Shown here: piece after piece, positions 58,451 through 64,000 of the stretch
Numbering within the stretch: the stretch's first letter is position 1
Layout of the letters: every line of letters starts with the position of its first letter
From: Hofstenia miamia
Taxonomy: Eukaryota > Xenacoelomorpha > Acoela
Direction: 5' to 3'
DNA length: 64,000 nucleotides
NCBI GenBank assembly: GCA_004352715.1
Contig: SCFE01000101.1
Span: 718,291-782,290, forward strand
Translations under genes and position numbers: made by a program
Notes under the pieces: generated by a model
The model's database searches: none
The model's input: the letters and a program-made list of their open reading frames with translations, nothing else
Told to the model about the DNA's origin: nothing

Positions 58451-58518
58451 CAATAATGACTTTGACTGGATTGGTCGCTAGTCTTATTCCGAATAAACTT
58501 CACCTAAAATCAAGATGG

Positions 58519-60097
58519 TTACAGAAGACTAAGTAGATAAAAGCTCAAGATCAGAGGTAATATTGAAGGCAAAAGAACTACCAAAGTTGAAAATCGCTGT
58601 GTCATCGACGTACTGTAGACAAGATTAGTTGAAGACAGATTGAGGGATGTCGTTGATAGTGAAGAAGAAGAAAATAACAGCAAACACAAAACCTTGAGGA
58701 GCACCACTAGAGATAATGGCATGAGAAGAAATACACGAGGTGGCCTTGAGACACTATCGACGATTGGACAGGTAAGACTGAAACAGTTCAATAAAATCAG
58801 CATCAAAACAAAAAAACCTAATTTGTAAAGAAGAATAGAATGAGGGAGCCGATTAAAAGGTTTAGAAATGGCAAGAAAGATAATGTAACCAGGATAATTA
58901 TGATCAGAGTGGAAATAGCAGTTTTCAGTCAGAATGAGCAAGTTTGTGATGAAGGGTTACCATGCTGAGAAGAGGAGATAAGGTGATGAATTTTAGGGAA
59001 CACATAATGAAAGACAAGGCACTCAAAGATGATTGACAGCCAAGAAAGAATAGCTATTGGGCAATATGAAGTGAATGAGAGGAGGGAAGCTAATTGGATT
59101 TTAACAGCAGAGAGGTTCAAAATGTTTTCCAGCAAATTTAGGAGAAGAGATGCTTTAAATGGATGCAAAAAATTGAGGAGGTATTATGAATTGCAAAGGA
59201 TGGGACACCGTCAGGATAGCAATGACCAGACAACTTGCAAGGACTTAAACATGAGGGAAATATCATGGGCGTTGAAGATGATGCCACACAGGCGAATCAG
59301 CGCAAGGTGGTAGGTGGACCAGGGCAGAGTGATACAGAATCAGAGACATTCAAGGCAAAACAGGCATTGAAGTGTTCAGCTTTCTCCAGATCTGAGTGAG
59401 CAGAAAGAAGTTTCATCTCTAGCTGGGGAGGTCAGGTTTGGAATGGAGGGAACTCAAGAAAGAATAAGAGTCTTAAAGAGATCCAGATAAAAAGCTAAAC
59501 AGCAGAGAGATTTTGTCAAGTTCTATGAAGTTGATGTCGTCTTTTGTAAAGAGATGAGAGTTTCGAAGAATTGGAGTGATCAGCAACATCAGAAGCAGAA
59601 ACAGAGTTGGCAAAACGACCAATATATGTGAACTTTATGAGGAGGATGAGGAAGAGAACTAGTTGGGGCAGCAGGAAGTTGAAAAGAAGAAATAGTACCA
59701 ATGATGTGATGAGGGCGATGATGGCGATGAATAATGGTGGAACAAACTGTTTTGGGGCAGGCAGCAGCACGGGAGAGGTAGCAACAGCAGGTGAAGAACG
59801 TGGAGCAGGGTGATTAGGACGACTAGGAATGGTACTTGAAGTAGAAGAACTGTAGGAGAACATTTCACATTGCATGAACTAGACATCCGAGGTGAGTTTA
59901 GCAAGGTAGTCTGTCAATGACGACAAGACAATATTGGAAGGGCTGACATTGGAAGACTGGTGCCAACTGGACAGGTAGGAGACAGCCTGGCGAAGCAGAG
60001 AGATAATAACGTCTTTCTTTAATGCACCAACCACAGAAGCAAATTGGACATCAGTAAAATTCTGAAGGTCTGCAAGAGGCTCACTAGCAGCAGGCAT
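58519..60097 (-). pseudogene. LINE family B ORF: N-terminal region to RT
   Basis: Starts MPAASEPLADLQNFTDVQFA at 60097, then has a proline/serine-rich stretch (SSTSSTIPSRPNHPAPRSS). FNACFALNVSDSVSLCPGPP and DGVPSFAIHN follow as the pre-RT linker, and YCPIAILS, WLSIIFECLVFHYVFPKI as the RT fingers. SCLQYVDDTAIFNFG carries an intact YVDD box. At least three shifts and several stops. I see no APE endonuclease between the N-terminus and the RT, so it was either deleted or not part of this ORF. Confidence 0.65.
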
Positions 60098-60100
60098 TGC
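58519..60100 (-). mobile_element. LINE family B, 5' half
   Basis: Reads leftward from about 60100 and stops at 58519 inside the RT. It is the same family as 14966-16136, and the two copies overlap over about 160 bases around the YVDD box. Together they cover most of one element. The right end may be the true 5' end of the ORF. The left end abuts the gypsy remnant, probably through deletion. Confidence 0.7.
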
Positions 60101-62615
60101 TAAACTCTAATTAAACTGTATAATAAACAGGCAAATATGAACACAAAAATTTATAATCTGGTGAGTAGCAAAACATAAGAATTATAACTTTAAGCAACAA
60201 AAATTCTTTCAATGAATTTTGACAAAAAATGACTTAATCATGGGAAAACCCCTGAATATCACTTTGCAAAAATCTATTTAATTTTTAATGTGAAAAAATT
60301 TTCAACATCACACATAAATTTCATTGACTATCAATGATACTTAGATGATAAATTTGCATTAGTAAAAGATCAGGAAACCCCCGAGTGCATAATTAGGCAA
60401 TATATTTCTTTGAAAAAAGAAGCACAAATTCAAACAAATTTAATTTCTGAATGTACCAACATACAACAGTTATAACAAAATTATAATTGGAATGCATAGT
60501 AGGCCGACAGATAGAGGACTTTTAGAAAAAGACCCATCAACCCTGCTCTAATTTATATAACATATTTGACAATTGCAGCACACATAAACCGGTTAATCAA
60601 GAAATATTAACATTAAGGATCTTATTCATAACAAATCAATGTTTAAATAGTTGTATCGAGCAACATATTAAAAACTCGATAGAAAACATTCACAATTTTT
60701 GATACTTTTTTCATTTATAAACTAGTTATGAGCATTGCTCCAATATAGACAGAAGTGGCAACAACGCCTTCTGTAAATTGTAACAGTTTCCTCTGCCCTG
60801 TTTATAGCTAATAAGATCAATTTCCAGCAAATTTATAGGCTACACATATAGATAATTAATAAAACAGGCAATAATATGTGAACAAATATTTAATAATCGT
60901 TCACATATTTGGCTCATATTTTGACAGCACACCGCTTTTGACATATTATTTGACAAATTAGTTTTCAGATTTGGCACTACCCAAGAATTGTGCAATAAAA
61001 AATTGCGAGACAGAGAGAGAACATTCAGTAAATTTGGGGTTGTTCTGATAGACCGAAGAACAGTGGTTTCTGCAACAAACTTGTGTAAACTTGTATTTTG
61101 TGCATTGTACATGTACATTGAAGAAATGTAATAATATTTGAACAAACTAAAACACATTTAATATTAAATATTTGACATATTTTTGTACAAACTAAGTTGA
61201 CTTATTTATTAATTACTGATTAACAAAATTGGTTTGAAACTTAGTGCGGTTACTAATTGTTTGTTTCAAATACTATCATTTGAAAATATTCTATTCTATA
61301 TAGCATTAGGGGTGGCTTATGAAAAACATTGGTGTTATGAACTTTTACTTAAATTATACTTATCAAACATCATTTATAAGTAGGAACCAGAAAAATACTT
61401 GACAAAAATTCGCTAAATAGTCACTAAATAGTTTTTAAATATGTCTAAAATAGTTAAGTTAGTTGCTGTAAGAAAATTACTTTTTTAATTGTAAAATGGC
61501 TCTATGATACGTTAAGACTAATTGAAACATAAAATAAAGATCCTAATACATCATATTTACTACTGTAAATATAAAAGGAACAATGTAAAAACACTCCATA
61601 TGTCTTCAAAATGACATTATTTGTTCGTTACAACTTCAGACACAAAATGATTATAGCGTTGCATGCGTTGAATGTCAAACATCAGTCTTAAAAAGATGCC
61701 ACATCAACTCAAAATTTTGATGATGACGTGTTTATTCCTTAAAAGATTCAACGCTTTTAGTTTTTTGTTGAATTTATAATTAGAAAATTATGAAAAAATT
61801 ATTTAGTAAATCTGCCAGCAGTTAATATCAACCGTTAGATCCAAATTTGCCACCTCTGATTATAATGTATAACACATACATTAGGTGGTGAGGCATCTTA
61901 GTCAACTTGGGGTGGCCACAGTGAACTAAAATTATAAGATTGTGATTGCATAATTGCTACCATATGCTCCAGAATTTTTTACATAAACTATTGAAATTTT
62001 TTCACATATAGAAAACCTAAGTCACGAATAATGTGAGCTTATGGTACACACTTTCAAATGCAAAAATTAAGTTAGACTTTCACTCAAATCTATTTCTATA
62101 AATTGTGTAAACGCTAAGTCCACATTAATGCAAAATGTGAAATTCTAGGAAAATTGTCCCACTAATTTAATCACGATTTACATAATCAAACTATTCAATT
62201 ATTGCTTATTGCTTGCGAATATTCACAGACATATATGTGTAGATTGATAATTATTTTTGTGTTTATGCTTTAACAATATGCTTCTAAGCCATTAACAAAT
62301 TAAAGTTTTTCATGCGACATAAATAAAATGGCACCAGCAATAATAATAATAGTGGGGAATCTTACACACAGACATCATCAAATAATCTATGAGATAAAAA
62401 GAAAAATGAGATGCAGTCCTTAGGCAAAACAAAGCAAATATAATATGCGTATCGTATCATTAATATAATTTAACTTGGAAATGCTGTATGATGGGAAAAT
62501 AATTCTGCTCAATGATGACCTTTGCATTTTAATGAGCATAAATTAGACAGTCGGATTGCTGACAGAGCTTTGATCAAATGCTGCTTCACGAATAAAAGAA
62601 AAAAAATTGAGATTG
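60101..62615. other. Gene-free stretch
   Basis: No gene or element recognised. The - strand frame at 60840-61157 (105 codons) has no motif and average AT-rich composition. Confidence 0.5.
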
Positions 62616-63215
62616 CAATAGTGCAGTTAGTACAGTACAGATATAAGATGCTTGCTTTTATAATATAATCTGACAGTTTTTCAATCTAAAAAATTTGAAA
62701 GAGAAATCATTGATAGCCGAACTCAAGCTCGATTGAATATACACTTTATCCATTACAAATGAATATTTTTAGCGTAAGAAATTTGAAATTATTGTAAAAT
62801 TTGAAAAAACTTGATTGAGCCTAGAAATTTCTTCTAAAAATAAATAAGTTGAAACATGACTATGCAAACTCATACTAAGACGCCAATTTCTGCCTATGTC
62901 TAGCCACTACATATTACATTGAATTTACAATTTATCAGATCAAATTCAATGACAAACTTAAGCGTATTCAAATTCTAACCAAGGCCTGTCGATATTGAGA
63001 AATCAAGTTGAATACACTTAAAATATTAAATTTTTGCCAATTTCACACAAAAATTGTCATGTAAATTGTCTGCAATAACAAATTAGTTTCATTTAATCCC
63101 ATAATTGTCCTCACCATGGTACATCGCAGATTCGAATGAAATTTTCATGTTGAAAGTGGTCGATGTAAGCTCTGGTCGATGTAAATTCTGGTCGATGCAA
63201 ACTCTGCACGACGCT
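62616..63215 (+). repeat. Dispersed repeat family with internal 15-17-bp units, copy B
   Basis: Gapped similarity to 8786-9640. Same opening (GCAATAGTGCAGTTAGTACA) and same middle (GTAAGAAATTTGAAATTATTG). The terminal array of GTCGATGTAAATTCTG-like units (63155-63215) is shorter than in copy A. Confidence 0.65.
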
Positions 63216-64000
63216 GAGGGAAGTTAACTCGTTAACGCATTACCGTGCTAATGAAAGCAAGCGTGTGAGTCAGAATAGTTTTTACATGTTATAATTAACC
63301 TATCGGCAAGGCTTCCCATTTTGCTGTTACCAGCTAAAGTAGCTGTTAACAGCTTCGACATTTTCTTAGATAGAATCGATAAAACATTCGTAGATAGACT
63401 CCAACATTGCATGGACAGAAGCAGGGGATAATTTGGGTTTTTTTTGACGGTCTTGATAATGTGAGAATATTGAAAAATAGACCGCTAAAATGCATTTCCT
63501 GACATATTTTATTAAATATTTTTTTATTTAACAAATCAAAATCAGTTGTGAAACACTGATGAGGGACCATTCCATCATGTCCCCTCTTGCATTCGCCACT
63601 GCATAGGAGACAATATCAATTCGTTTGAGTTGAAGTAATTCCTTAGATTTTCAATGCCAGATTGCAGATTCTTAGTTGCTGTTATAATATTTGATTATTA
63701 TTGTAACTTGTATTGATTAATTAGTGTTTGTGCGCACAAACCAGTTACAAGGGTTAGTGTTGTAGTATAAATATGCTTTAACTTATATTGATTGCAGTAT
63801 GTTTTTTAATGCTAAGAATTACAGTTGCAATGTTTTGTAATGTACGTTAGATTTATATCTATAATTTAAACTATCATATCGTTTCTAGTCGTTCTTTACA
63901 GTTGGTTTAAAAGCTTTTTCAACTGATGTTTATAAACATGTGTCAATGGCGTATTGGTAAATTTCAGAATAATTAACTTCACTTATAATATCATTGACAT
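63216..64000. other. Gene-free stretch to window end
   Basis: No gene recognised on either strand. Confidence 0.5.

Overview
This is a 64 kb piece of an AT-rich animal nuclear genome, probably from an invertebrate. The grounds are one host gene split by canonical GT-AG introns, abundant (TA)n microsatellites, scaffold gaps, and a dense load of eukaryotic transposons. I see no prokaryotic operons, CRISPR arrays or rRNA, and I cannot assign the species.

The only host gene I can support is a Mondo/MLXIP-type transcription factor (partner of Mlx, glucose-responsive bHLH-Zip family) on the + strand from 18364 to 46393. I reconstructed 14 coding exons by matching splice sites, reading phase and family motifs. 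They join into 1785 nt, a 594-residue protein plus stop, with every junction in phase. The N-terminal Mondo conserved regions lie in exons 1-4, an IQPGL.QLQP segment in exon 6, the basic helix-loop-helix in exon 11, the zipper in exon 12, and the C-terminal dimerisation and cytoplasmic-localisation domain in exons 12-14.

Its introns hold much of the mobile DNA: a TTA-flanked MITE (intron 1), a local duplication (intron 4), a mariner relic (intron 6), a mariner, a Tc1 and an antisense Crypton-like tyrosine-recombinase ORF (intron 7), three further Tc1/mariner elements (intron 8), a THAP-domain relic (intron 11) and a hAT-like relic (intron 13).

Left of the gene (1-18 kb) are a LINE endonuclease scrap, two non-autonomous hAT-type elements with 8-bp target duplications, a dispersed repeat, a CR1-like LINE with an SGNH-esterase ORF1, and the 3' half of a second LINE family. 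Right of the gene (46-64 kb) are a long hairpin, then a decayed Ty3/gypsy pol on the - strand whose integrase is interrupted by about 5 kb carrying a long, intact-looking LINE ORF of the restriction-like-endonuclease class (R2-like). Next come the 5' half of the second LINE family and a second copy of the dispersed repeat.

Assembly cautions: there are five multi-base N gaps and three single Ns. Two gaps are flanked by duplicated sequence, and a Tn5/Nextera mosaic-end sequence is embedded at 9785-9802. I found no new defence or metabolic system. The most noteworthy items are the Crypton-like ORF, the R2-like element nested in gypsy, and the compact Mondo gene.
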